Origin: Rhizobium phaseoli | GTDB taxonomy: Bacteria > Pseudomonadota > Alphaproteobacteria > Rhizobiales > Rhizobiaceae | Assembly: GCF_010668805.1 (NCBI RefSeq) | Contig: NZ_WUFT01000002.1 | Location: 186,001 to 250,000, forward strand | DNA: 64,000 bases | Reading direction: 5' to 3' | Position numbers and translations under genes: made by a program | Notes under the pieces: model-generated | What the model was told of the DNA's origin: nothing | The model's database searches: none | Seen by the model: the letters and a program-made list of their open reading frames with translations, nothing else | Shown: one piece after another, positions 17,330 to 25,083 of the stretch | Position numbering within the stretch: position 1 is the stretch's first letter | Layout: every line of letters starts with the position of its first letter

Positions 17330-17967
17330 CGGACGATGACCATATCGTCTTCATCGTCGATGACGACGAACGTGTCCGGGAGGCGCTCAGCGAGCTCATG
17401 GACGCGCACGGCATGCGCGCCATCGCCTTCGAATCTGCCGGCGATTACGTGAAAGCGGACAAGTCTGATGTAGCCGCCTGCCTTATCCTCGATATCGAGC
17501 TGCCTGACATCAACGGCCTCGACCTGCAGAGACAGATCGCCGACGGGGATCATCCGCCGATCGTCTTCATTACCGGACACGGCGATATCCCCTCCTCCGT
17601 GCGTGCGATCAAAAGCGGCGCCGTGGATTTTCTGACCAAACCGTTCAGTGACGCGGATCTCCTGGCGGCAATCCATGCGGCGCTCGCCCAGGATCGGGTG
17701 AAGAGATCGGACCGCGCCGAACTCGATATGCTCAAACGACACTATCTCGAGCTGACTCCACGCGAGCGCGAAGTGCTGCCGCTCGTGGTCAGCGGTCTTC
17801 TCAACAAGCAGGCGGCAGCCGAATTGGGGATCAGCGAAGTTACGCTGCAGATCCATAGAAGAAATGTGATGCAAAAAATGGCGGCGGCGTCGCTCGCCGA
17901 TCTCGTGCGGATCGCGGAGAAATTGGAAATACCGATTACCCACTCGCGCCGAGTGGGGGGGAATTGA
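17326..17967 (+). CDS. FixJ/NarL-type response regulator
   Basis: A 213-residue two-domain regulator. The receiver has the acidic pair in IVDDD, phospho-Asp ~56 (LILDIELPDINGL), Thr in FITGHGD and Lys in FLTKPF. The C-terminal LuxR-type helix-turn-helix reads LTPREREVLPLVVSGLLNKQAAAELGISEVTLQIHRRNVMQKM. ATG overlaps the kinase stop (ATGA at 17326), so this is the prime phospho-target of that kinase (inference). A close paralogue lies at 18349. Confidence 0.95.
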   Translation: MTDDDHIVFIVDDDERVREALSELMDAHGMRAIAFESAGDYVKADKSDVAACLILDIELPDINGLDLQRQIADGDHPPIVFITGHGDIPSSVRAIKSGAVDFLTKPFSDADLLAAIHAALAQDRVKRSDRAELDMLKRHYLELTPREREVLPLVVSGLLNKQAAAELGISEVTLQIHRRNVMQKMAAASLADLVRIAEKLEIPITHSRRVGGN

Positions 17968-17969
17968 AC

Positions 17970-18347
17970 ATGAACGAGACAAGACATGTCGTCGCAATTG
18001 TCGATGACGATCCAAGACTGCTGGAATCGATGGGCGACCTTCTGGAATCGGCGGGCTACGTGGCCCGCGGCTTCCCGTCGGCGGGCTCGCTGCTCGTCAG
18101 CGGGTTGTCGGACCTCGACCTGCTCATCACCGATATCGGAATGCCCGGTATCGACGGCTTCGAGCTTCGTGACCTGGTGAGACGATCACGTCCCGAGTTG
18201 CCGGTATTCCTGATCACCGGCCGCCACGAGATAGCGGATCAGGGTCGCGCTCAGGGAGGCGGTGGATTCTTCCGCAAGCCCTTCGATGCCCAGGCCCTGC
18301 TGGCGGCTATCGCCAATGCTTTACACCAATCGAGAGATGGAGGGTAA
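17970..18347 (+). CDS. Stand-alone receiver-domain response regulator
   Basis: 125 residues, a receiver domain only: IVDDDPRLLES, phospho-Asp ~55 in LLITDIGMPGIDGF, LITGR in the Thr position and FFRKPF with the conserved Lys. With no output domain it may be a phosphate sink or a protein-interaction switch for the same kinase. It starts two bases after the previous stop with a G-rich ribosome site. Confidence 0.93.
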   Translation: MNETRHVVAIVDDDPRLLESMGDLLESAGYVARGFPSAGSLLVSGLSDLDLLITDIGMPGIDGFELRDLVRRSRPELPVFLITGRHEIADQGRAQGGGGFFRKPFDAQALLAAIANALHQSRDGG

Positions 18348-18348
18348 C

Positions 18349-19041
18349 ATGAGAGTTGACCAGCCGTTGCTGCGGAGATCGGCGCCGTTATCATTGCAGT
18401 GCAAATATGAAGAGGATCAGCCGCTCGTCATTATCGTCGATGACGACGCATCGGTTCGCGAGGCGCTGTCGGAATTGATCCTGTCGGCGGGTTTTCAGTC
18501 GGTCAGTTTTGCCTCGACCCGCGAATTGCTTGATGCCGATATAATGGAAAACCCTGGTTGCCTGATCCTCGATGTGCGCATGCCCGGAGCAAGCGGCCTT
18601 CATCTGCAGAGCCATCTGGCCGAAAACGGCATTTCCAAGCCGATCATTTTTCTGACCGGCCACGGAGACATCCCGATGACCGTCCAGGCAATGAAGGCGG
18701 GTGCTGTGGATTTTCTTACCAAACCGGTCCGGGACCAGACGCTGCTCGACGCCATCACTGCGGCTATTGCGATGGATGCCGAACGACGAGCCGAAGCCGC
18801 AATCGCCAAACGCAATGTCAAACGCCTGGAGACGCTGACGCAACGCGAGCGCGAAGTTCTGCACGAAGTGGCGCGCGGACGCCTCAACAAGCAGATCGCC
18901 TTCGATCTCGGCATCAGCGAAGTGACGGTCAAGCTGCATCGCAGCAACGTCATGCACAAGATGGAGGCCGCCTCGATCGGCGAACTGATCCGGGCCTGGG
19001 AGACGCTGCCGGCGCAAATGCGGCAGGCAGGCTCGCGCTAA
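18349..19041 (+). CDS. FixJ/NarL-type response regulator (second paralogue)
   Basis: 230 residues with a short N-terminal extension before the receiver (IIVDDDASVREAL; phospho-Asp ~75 in LILDVRMPGASGL; FLTGHGD; FLTKPV) and a LuxR-type output (LTQREREVLHEVARGRLNKQIAFDLGISEVTVKLHRSNVMHKM). It is clearly paralogous to the product at 17326. GGAGGG lies upstream of ATG 18349 and the gene follows its neighbour by one base. It ends the kinase operon. Confidence 0.95.
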   Translation: MRVDQPLLRRSAPLSLQCKYEEDQPLVIIVDDDASVREALSELILSAGFQSVSFASTRELLDADIMENPGCLILDVRMPGASGLHLQSHLAENGISKPIIFLTGHGDIPMTVQAMKAGAVDFLTKPVRDQTLLDAITAAIAMDAERRAEAAIAKRNVKRLETLTQREREVLHEVARGRLNKQIAFDLGISEVTVKLHRSNVMHKMEAASIGELIRAWETLPAQMRQAGSR

Positions 19042-19248
19042 TTTTTTGCCGGCCGCTTTCCAACGACGAAGAATCCGCCTCGCACATCAGTTGCCTGTCC
19101 ATTTGATGCGCACCGTATCCGATTCGCGTTGAAAAAGACGGCGCGGCGCCGGCAATGGGTTTCGCCTTGGCACCCATGCGTTATCTCTAAATTAAAGCTC
19201 AGGGATATGACCTCATGCCCGGCTTGGATTTCATAAAGGAGATCACGC

Positions 19249-19608
19249 CTGTACAATCAATCACCAGCCGCGCCCGCCCCTGAAGCCAACGCCTTCGACA
19301 TCGAAGCAAACTTCTTGTCGGCCATGGGGAATGCCAAACGGCTTCACATTCTGCATCTGTTGACCGAGGGAGAAGTGTCCGTGACCGTCCTGGCTGATGA
19401 AGTGGGACTGAGCCAATCCTCGACTTCCCAGCATCTGGCAATTCTTCGAGAACAAGGACTCGTGCAGACGCGAAGGTCTGCCCAGACGATCTTTTATTCA
19501 CTTCAATCCGGCACGGCTAGGACGATGCTCGATACGCTCGCCGACATCTTCGGATCGGACCATCGCTCCCCGGTAGACAGCGTCCGAGCCGGGCACCTGA
19601 CGAAATGA
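19249..19608 (+). CDS. ArsR-family transcriptional regulator, probable CTG start
   Basis: A small winged-helix repressor: LSAMGNAKRLHILHLL, then VTVLADEVGLSQSSTSQHLAILREQGLVQTRRSAQTIFYSL. Nothing in the recognition helix shows the classic metal-site CVC motif, so it may sense redox state or an organic ligand. The conserved-looking N-terminal extension APEANAFDIEANF is in frame, but no ATG/GTG/TTG lies between the upstream stop (19234) and TTG 19315. A strong AAGGAG at 19236-19241 is seven bases before CTG 19249, the proposed start. It is upstream of, and likely controls, the nitroreductase/FMN reductase genes. Confidence 0.82.
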   Translation: MYNQSPAAPAPEANAFDIEANFLSAMGNAKRLHILHLLTEGEVSVTVLADEVGLSQSSTSQHLAILREQGLVQTRRSAQTIFYSLQSGTARTMLDTLADIFGSDHRSPVDSVRAGHLTK

Positions 19609-19738
19609 CGAGGCCATGCTCTTGCTGCTCGTGATTGGTCTCCGATTCTGCTGAGGGTGATCTTGCAGGCGTCAGATCGGATGCATCGGTCTCTGATGGA
19701 CGTTTGATGTACGCCTCCTAGACCAGGGTGTGATTACG

Positions 19739-19757
19739 TCTCCATTGCGAATGGAGA
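19739..19757. promoter_or_regulatory. Perfect inverted repeat upstream of the nitroreductase gene
   Basis: TCTCCATT-GCG-AATGGAGA: 8-bp arms with a 3-bp spacer, 41 bases before the nitroreductase start. Size and place fit the operator of a dimeric winged-helix repressor such as the ArsR-type protein encoded just upstream. Confidence 0.5.
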
Positions 19758-19797
19758 TAATCAACCACATCAGGAACTGAACGGTCAGCAGGAGGCG

Positions 19798-20466
19798 ATG
19801 ATGGACGTATATGAGGCAGTCACTAGCCGACGGTCGGTGCGCGGATTCAAAGACAAGCCAGTGGCCAGGGAGATACTTGAGCGCGTCCTGTCCGCCGCGG
19901 CTTGGTCGCCGTCAGGATCGAACATCCAGCCGTGGAATACCTACGTGATGACCGGCGCGACGCTTGCCGAGCTCAAGACATCAGCCGTCGAGCGCGTGGC
20001 CCACGGCGATCCCTGGGACGAACGGCAATACGAGATGTACCCGCCCGCGCTGAAGTCCCCGTACGGGGAGCGCCGTTCCGCCTTCGGCAAGGAGCGCTAC
20101 AGCGCGCTCGGCATTGCGCGCGAGGACTGGGAGGCGCGCCAGCGGGCAGCAATCGCCAACTGGAACTGCTTCGGCGCGCCCGCCGCCCTGTTCTGCTACA
20201 TCGACCGTGACCTGGGCTCACCCCAATGGGCCGACGTCGGCATGTATCTGCAGACCATCATGTTGCTGCTGCGCGCCGAAGGCCTGCACAGTTGCCCGCA
20301 GATGGCGTGGTCACAGGTTCGCGAGACGGTGGCGGAGGTCTTATCACCGCCGGACGGGCTCGTCCTCTTCTGCGGCATGTCGATCGGCTATGAGGACCCC
20401 GCGGCAAGTTCTGCCCATACGGGCCGCGCCCCGCTCGCCGAGACGGTCACCTTCGTCGGTGATTAG
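19798..20466 (+). CDS. Nitroreductase-family protein (FMN-dependent)
   Basis: 222 residues. The N-terminal FMN-binding signature is SRRSVRGFKDKPV, followed by AAWSPSGSNIQPW, and the C-terminal part reads GLHSCPQMAWSQ ... LFCGMSIGYEDP. These enzymes reduce nitro groups, quinones or similar with NAD(P)H. GGAGG precedes the ATG. With the adjacent NADPH-dependent FMN reductase and ArsR-type regulator it suggests a response to quinone or nitro-compound stress (inference). Confidence 0.9.
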   Translation: MMDVYEAVTSRRSVRGFKDKPVAREILERVLSAAAWSPSGSNIQPWNTYVMTGATLAELKTSAVERVAHGDPWDERQYEMYPPALKSPYGERRSAFGKERYSALGIAREDWEARQRAAIANWNCFGAPAALFCYIDRDLGSPQWADVGMYLQTIMLLLRAEGLHSCPQMAWSQVRETVAEVLSPPDGLVLFCGMSIGYEDPAASSAHTGRAPLAETVTFVGD

Positions 20467-20547
20467 TGACGTGCGCTCAAAGGACAAGAGGGCCCTTTAT
20501 GATTCTTGCGCACGACGTCCTTGTCATGCGTGACATTGGAGAACGCC

Positions 20548-21120
20548 ATGACCACGCATAAAGTAGGCTATCTCATCGGCAGCCTCGCCAAGGGCTCGAT
20601 CAATCGCCAGCTTGCCAGGGCGTTGGTGCGGTTCGCCCCGCCGGAACTTGAAATGTCGGAAATATCCTTCAAGGACCTGCCGTTCTACAGCTACGACTAT
20701 GACGCCGACTATCCCCCGGCCGGCAAGGCATTCAAGGCTGATATCGCGGCCGTCGATGCCGTGCTGTTCGTCACGCCCGAATACAACCGATCCATACCCG
20801 GCGGGCTGAAAAACGCAATCGACTGGGCGAGCCGCCCCTACGGCACCAACTCGTTCACTCGCAAGCCGTCAGCGGTGATCGGCACGTCGCCGGGCGCGAT
20901 CGGCACGGCAGTCGCCCAGCAGAATTTGCGCAGCGTGCTCAGTTTCTGCAACTCTCCCCAGATGAATGCTCCCGAAGCCTACATCCAGTTCACCCCAGGG
21001 CTGATCACAGATGACGGCGAGGTCACGAACGACACCACCGCTGATTTCCTGCGCACTTTCATGCGGGACTTCCATGTCTTCATCACAAGGGTTCGCTCAG
21101 CGCTGCCGAAAGATGCCTAG
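20548..21120 (+). CDS. NADPH-dependent FMN reductase / quinone reductase
   Basis: 190 residues of the flavodoxin-like FMN_red family: VGYLIGSLAKGSINRQLARAL (FMN phosphate-binding loop) and FVTPEYNRSIPGGLKNAIDWASRP (the family signature). It reduces FMN, quinones or chromate in relatives. GGAGAA lies before the ATG at 20548. It runs with the nitroreductase gene, 81 bases apart. Confidence 0.92.
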   Translation: MTTHKVGYLIGSLAKGSINRQLARALVRFAPPELEMSEISFKDLPFYSYDYDADYPPAGKAFKADIAAVDAVLFVTPEYNRSIPGGLKNAIDWASRPYGTNSFTRKPSAVIGTSPGAIGTAVAQQNLRSVLSFCNSPQMNAPEAYIQFTPGLITDDGEVTNDTTADFLRTFMRDFHVFITRVRSALPKDA

Positions 21121-21147
21121 AGGGCGCGGAACCAGGGATCGCGAAAG

Positions 21148-21164
21148 GCAGTTTCGGAAACTGC
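21148..21164 (+). terminator. Stem-loop after the FMN reductase gene
   Basis: GCAGTTTC-G-GAAACTGC, a perfect 8-bp stem 28 bases after the stop. There is no T-run, so terminator function is uncertain. Confidence 0.4.
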
Positions 21165-21290
21165 TGCAATCAACGTGTCATTGCAAGTGCGAGATGGCCG
21201 CCGACCGCTATTGGTGCGAAGGTGCCGTCCCCCGACGTCGCGGTACTAGTCGTAACGTCGTAGTCAAGGTGCGAGCGTAACAGCGGTTAC

Positions 21291-22199
21291 TCATGACAGG
21301 ACGGAGCGAGGCGCGAAATCGTCTTCGCCCGGAATGACTGGAAAGCGCTGCTGGCTCCAATCCCGTTTCGCCTGCTCGATCCGCTCCGGCGAAGAGGAAA
21401 CGAAGTTCCAGTCCATGTATCGCGGCTCGGGAAACGGTTCGCCGCCGAGAAGCATCATCCGCGCGGCATGGTAGGCTGGCGCCCGGAGAATGATTTCAGC
21501 GCCGGGCTTCAGCACGATCAGCTCGCCCTCGCCGAATACACCGGCCTGGCCGACGATCTCCACTTCTCCGGTGACGACGTAGACGGCGCGCTCAACGTGC
21601 TCCGACCTGACCTGATATCGAGCGCCGCTGGTGAGCACGATCTCGGCATAGACCAGATCGGACAGTGTCTTGACCAGGGCGGTGAGGCCGTCGGATGCTC
21701 CGGCGATCAGGGTGAACTCGACGCCGTCGGCGTAAAGTCTCGGCACATCGGATGCCGCGTGATGGGCAAAGCTGGCGTCGATCTCTTCGAAGCGGGCGGG
21801 AAGGGCGACCCAGGCCTGGATGCCGAAGAAGTCGCCTCCCGATAGCCTGCTTTCCGGCGAGCTGCGCTCCGAATGCACGATGCCGGAACCCGATGTCATC
21901 CAGTTCACGTCGCCGGGAAGGATTGTCTGCACGCCGCCGAGGCTGTCGCGATGAATGAGTTCGCCATCCGTCAGGTAGGTGACGGCTGAGAGGCCGAGAT
22001 GAGGATGCGCCAGCATGTCGAAGCCCTCGCCTGCCGCGAAGGCCTGCGGGCCCAACTGTTCCAGGAAGACGAAGGGGCCGATCATGCGCTGGTGGACGGC
22101 GGGCAGGATCCGCATGGAATTTGCCCCATGTTCGGCGTGGCGCACTGTCGGAAGCCGAATGGCGTTTGCGCCGGAAAAGTCGCTTTGGAAGAGTGACAT
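21291..22199 (-). CDS. Pirin-family bicupin protein
   Basis: 302 residues from ATG 22199 (AAGGAG upstream). The N-terminal cupin has the pirin metal site: HPHLG plus GSGIVHSE supply His/His/His/Glu ligands. The C-terminal pirin_C domain follows (HVERAVYVVTGEVEI ... MLLGGEPFPEPRYMDWNFVSSS). Bacterial pirins are metal-binding proteins, some with quercetin-dioxygenase-like activity, often beside redox-stress genes. That fits its place opposite the nitroreductase/FMN reductase pair. Confidence 0.93.
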   Translation of the reverse strand: MSLFQSDFSGANAIRLPTVRHAEHGANSMRILPAVHQRMIGPFVFLEQLGPQAFAAGEGFDMLAHPHLGLSAVTYLTDGELIHRDSLGGVQTILPGDVNWMTSGSGIVHSERSSPESRLSGGDFFGIQAWVALPARFEEIDASFAHHAASDVPRLYADGVEFTLIAGASDGLTALVKTLSDLVYAEIVLTSGARYQVRSEHVERAVYVVTGEVEIVGQAGVFGEGELIVLKPGAEIILRAPAYHAARMMLLGGEPFPEPRYMDWNFVSSSPERIEQAKRDWSQQRFPVIPGEDDFAPRSVLS

Positions 22200-22671
22200 G
22201 GCTCGGGTCTCCTTGCGCGGCGGCGCTTGCGGCCGCATTCGGGCAAGGGTAGCGAGCGGTAATTTCGGTGGGTATTATCGGAAAGTATCGAAACGGCTAA
22301 GCTTTGGTCTCGGGCCGATAGGCACGAGAGGTGGCACTCCACTGCCGATATGCTGGTGCGCACCGACTGCCTGGATAAGGCCCTCTCCCCTTCCCGAGAA
22401 AACCCTCCCGGCAACATAGGCTTTGGTTTGCCGAACGCGGCCACGTGGCTCTATGGCCGAAGGCCGCGCATTCTGGGAATTTCCGGTCGTGAGCCGTGTT
22501 AACCGAACGCGACAGGGATGATGAACACAGGGGTTTTTTCGGTTTCACCCTGTGGCCGACGAATTGGCAGGCGAGCGTCCCACCTGTCCGGCTTCACTCT
22601 TTTGCGGCGGGAGCCGGCCGCGCGTCCGTGCGGGTCGCGGCCGGCTCCCGTTTCTTGAACGGGCAATCGCC
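22200..22671. other. Intergenic stretch between pirin and dehydratase genes
   Basis: No convincing gene on either strand; short open frames here lack ribosome sites and recognisable motifs. Its one clear structure is the long stem-loop at 22608-22650. Confidence 0.5.
22608..22650. terminator. Long GC-rich stem-loop at the end of the leftward catabolic operon
   Basis: 15-bp perfect arms (22608-22622 and 22636-22650, core GGGAGCCGGCCGCG / CGCGGCCGGCTCCC) with a 13-base loop, 22 bases beyond the dehydratase stop. The + side is followed by TTTCTT, while the minus side lacks a T-run. It probably ends transcription of, or protects, the minus-strand operon mRNA. Confidence 0.6.
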
Positions 22672-23862
22672 TCAGGCGAAGGCGTAGGAGCCATCCGGCC
22701 GTTTCGGCACACGGCGCTGCCAGTGGATGTAGCCTTCCTCCTCCATCGCCTTCTCGTCCATCTCGACGCCCCAGCCGGGCCGATCCGGGCGCAGTTCGAG
22801 ATAACCGTCCTTCGGCAGATAGGGATCGACGACGTAACGGGTTTCCCCCTCCCGCTTCTCGATATCGTTGCCGCCATAGACATAGGCCTGGCCCTTGGGC
22901 AGCCTGTATTCGAGAATGCGGAAATTCTGCGCTGCAGCCGAAAAATGCACATTGACTGCCGTTGCCAGCGGCCCCATCGGGTTGTGCGGGGCGACGCCGA
23001 CGAAGAAGGCTTCGGCCAGCGTGGCAATGCGGCGCATTTCGCTGATGCCGCCAACGACGCAGATGTCCGGCTGGATGAGGTCGGCGCCCTTGACCTGAAG
23101 CAGCCGTAGGAACTCGTTTCTGTTGTAGAGCGACTCGCCCGTCGCCAGCGTGCAGTTAAGGCCCTGTTTCAGATCGCCCCAGGCCTCGATGTTTTCTGGC
23201 CGCAGCGGCTCCTCGAAGAAGAGCGGGTCGTAAGGCGCCAATGCATTGCCCAGCTGGCGAGCCGCGACCGGCTCGAAAATCTTCGCATGGGCGTCGAAGG
23301 CGATCTCGTATTCGTCGTTGACCGTTTCGCGCAGCGAACGGAAATAATCCGCCGAAGCCTTCACGACATTGCCCCAGCGATTGGAGTGCATGTCGATCCG
23401 CCAGGGGCTGAGCTTGAAGGCAGTGAAGCCCCATCCCTCCTTCAGGCGATCGAACTCATCGCGGGCCGCCGGTGCATCCGGAGCGGTATAGACCCCGGCA
23501 TAGACCTTGATACGGTCACGCACCTCGCCACCGAGCAGCTTGTAGACCGGCACATTCGCCGCCTTGGCCGCGAGGTCCCACAGGCAATGATCAAGCGCAG
23601 AGATCGCGGCAAGACCAAGCGCGCCCGGCGGGAACCGGCTTTGCTGGATCAGCAGGTTGACCAGATACTCGACGCGTGTCGGATCCTGGCCGGCCACAAA
23701 GGCGTAGAGATAATCGAGCAGCGGCGGAAGCGCCTTGTCGGGGCCGTGATTGTAGCATTCGCCCCAGCCCGTCAGTCCGTCATCGGTATCGAGCGCGACG
23801 ATCACGCGCGGACGGTCCTTGTCGCGGGTCATGAAAACCCGCATGCGGTCGATCTTCATCAT
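22672..23862 (-). CDS. Enolase-superfamily acid-sugar dehydratase (mandelate racemase/muconate lactonizing type)
   Basis: 396 residues. Metal ligands by spacing: Asp190 (with His192, a D-x-H pair), Glu217 (FFEEPL), Glu243 (TGESL). The catalytic His is ~293 (APHNPMGPLA). This D-x-H/E/E/H spacing is that of galactonate-dehydratase-like enzymes, which remove water from aldonates to give 2-keto-3-deoxy acids. The substrate is not deducible; an aldarate or rare sugar acid is possible. It is the last gene of the leftward operon, eight bases after a homologous dehydratase gene; AAAGGA precedes ATG-ATG. Confidence 0.9.
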   Translation of the reverse strand: MMKIDRMRVFMTRDKDRPRVIVALDTDDGLTGWGECYNHGPDKALPPLLDYLYAFVAGQDPTRVEYLVNLLIQQSRFPPGALGLAAISALDHCLWDLAAKAANVPVYKLLGGEVRDRIKVYAGVYTAPDAPAARDEFDRLKEGWGFTAFKLSPWRIDMHSNRWGNVVKASADYFRSLRETVNDEYEIAFDAHAKIFEPVAARQLGNALAPYDPLFFEEPLRPENIEAWGDLKQGLNCTLATGESLYNRNEFLRLLQVKGADLIQPDICVVGGISEMRRIATLAEAFFVGVAPHNPMGPLATAVNVHFSAAAQNFRILEYRLPKGQAYVYGGNDIEKREGETRYVVDPYLPKDGYLELRPDRPGWGVEMDEKAMEEEGYIHWQRRVPKRPDGSYAFA

Positions 23863-23871
23863 TCTGTCCTT

Positions 23872-25083
23872 TTAGCGATTGAAATAGTTGCGACGCGCCA
23901 CGCGCGTCTGCACGTAGACGTGCTCGTTGTCGGTTCCGGAATTATAGACGCCGGCAGCTGCCGGCACCGAGACGTTGCCGGCACTGGGGAAACGCGCGAC
24001 GAATTCCTCGTCGATATCGCAGCCAAGTCCGGGGCCATTGGGAACGGCGATCAAACCGTCGACCTGTTGCGGATGCGGCACGATCGTCTGACGGCGGCCG
24101 TCCCAGTCATCGTCGAGGCGCTCGAGAATGAGAGCGTTCGGGATTGCCGCAAGCAAATGCAAGGCCGCATATTCCGCCACCGGCCCGAGCGAGCCGGAAT
24201 GCGGCGCCATCTGAATATGATGGGCTTCGGCCATGGCGGCGATCTTCTTCATCTGGGTGATGCCGCCGGCCCGGCCGGTGTCCGGCTGGATCACGTCGAC
24301 CAGTTCCTTCTCGATGAGTTCGCGCTCACCGAAGATAGTCGCCGAACGCTCGCCGGCCGCAAGCGGCACATGAGCTGCGTCGCGGATGCGCCGGTAGCCG
24401 TCGATATTCTCCGGCGCGATCGGATCTTCCACCCACATCAATTCATAGGGTTCGAGCGCCCGTACCAGCCGGCAGGCATCCGCGGGCGTCAGCCACGGCG
24501 GCCCATGCAGGTCGATGGCAATGTCCATGTCGTCGCCGACGGCATCGCGGAGCGTGGCGACCTTGCGAACGGGATCGGCGACCCCGCCGCACTTGATCGC
24601 CTTTATCCCGCGTTCCTTGAGCGCAAGTGCGCGCTCGGGCGTATTCGCATGCGAATAGATCGGTATCCGGTCGCGCACCTTGCCGCCGAGCAGCATCCAG
24701 ACAGGCACGCCGAGCGCCTTGCCCTTGATGTCCCATAGCGCCATGTCGATGCCGGTCATCGCACCGCCTCCGACAGTTCCGAGCATACCATGGCCCATCA
24801 TGGCGATATGCATCTTCTGCCACAGCCGTTCGATATGGGCCGGATCTTCGCCGATGAGGAGGGGTGCGAGATCATGGATCGCGGTCTCGACGACACGTGG
24901 CCAGCCCGAGCATTCACCGATGCCGGTGATACCCTCGTCGGTATCGACTTTCAGAAAGAGCCAGTTTCTGGTGCCGCCGAACTGCTTGGAGGCGCCGCCA
25001 CCGGAACGCTGATCGGATGCCCAGTTCGAGGGGTCAGGCTGGCCGACATGCATGAGAAAAGTACGGATCCCGGTGATCTTCAT
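23872..25083 (-). CDS. Enolase-superfamily acid-sugar dehydratase, second paralogue
   Basis: 403 residues with the same catalytic layout as its neighbour: Asp191-x-His193 (DLHG), Glu219 (WVEDP), Glu245 (AAGERS) and His295 (MAPHSGSLGP). The capping loops differ (an N-terminal Gly-rich 20s loop, SGGGASKQFGG), so the two probably act on different sugar acids or epimers. Its ATG overlaps the transporter ATPase stop (ATGA at 25080-25083), tying import to dehydration in one operon. Confidence 0.92.
   Translation of the reverse strand: MKITGIRTFLMHVGQPDPSNWASDQRSGGGASKQFGGTRNWLFLKVDTDEGITGIGECSGWPRVVETAIHDLAPLLIGEDPAHIERLWQKMHIAMMGHGMLGTVGGGAMTGIDMALWDIKGKALGVPVWMLLGGKVRDRIPIYSHANTPERALALKERGIKAIKCGGVADPVRKVATLRDAVGDDMDIAIDLHGPPWLTPADACRLVRALEPYELMWVEDPIAPENIDGYRRIRDAAHVPLAAGERSATIFGERELIEKELVDVIQPDTGRAGGITQMKKIAAMAEAHHIQMAPHSGSLGPVAEYAALHLLAAIPNALILERLDDDWDGRRQTIVPHPQQVDGLIAVPNGPGLGCDIDEEFVARFPSAGNVSVPAAAGVYNSGTDNEHVYVQTRVARRNYFNR

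Noticed and set aside
22082..22548. Short minus-strand frames upstream of the pirin gene, considered as a degraded LysR-type regulator
   Set aside because: No helix-turn-helix pattern or other recognisable block in any frame.
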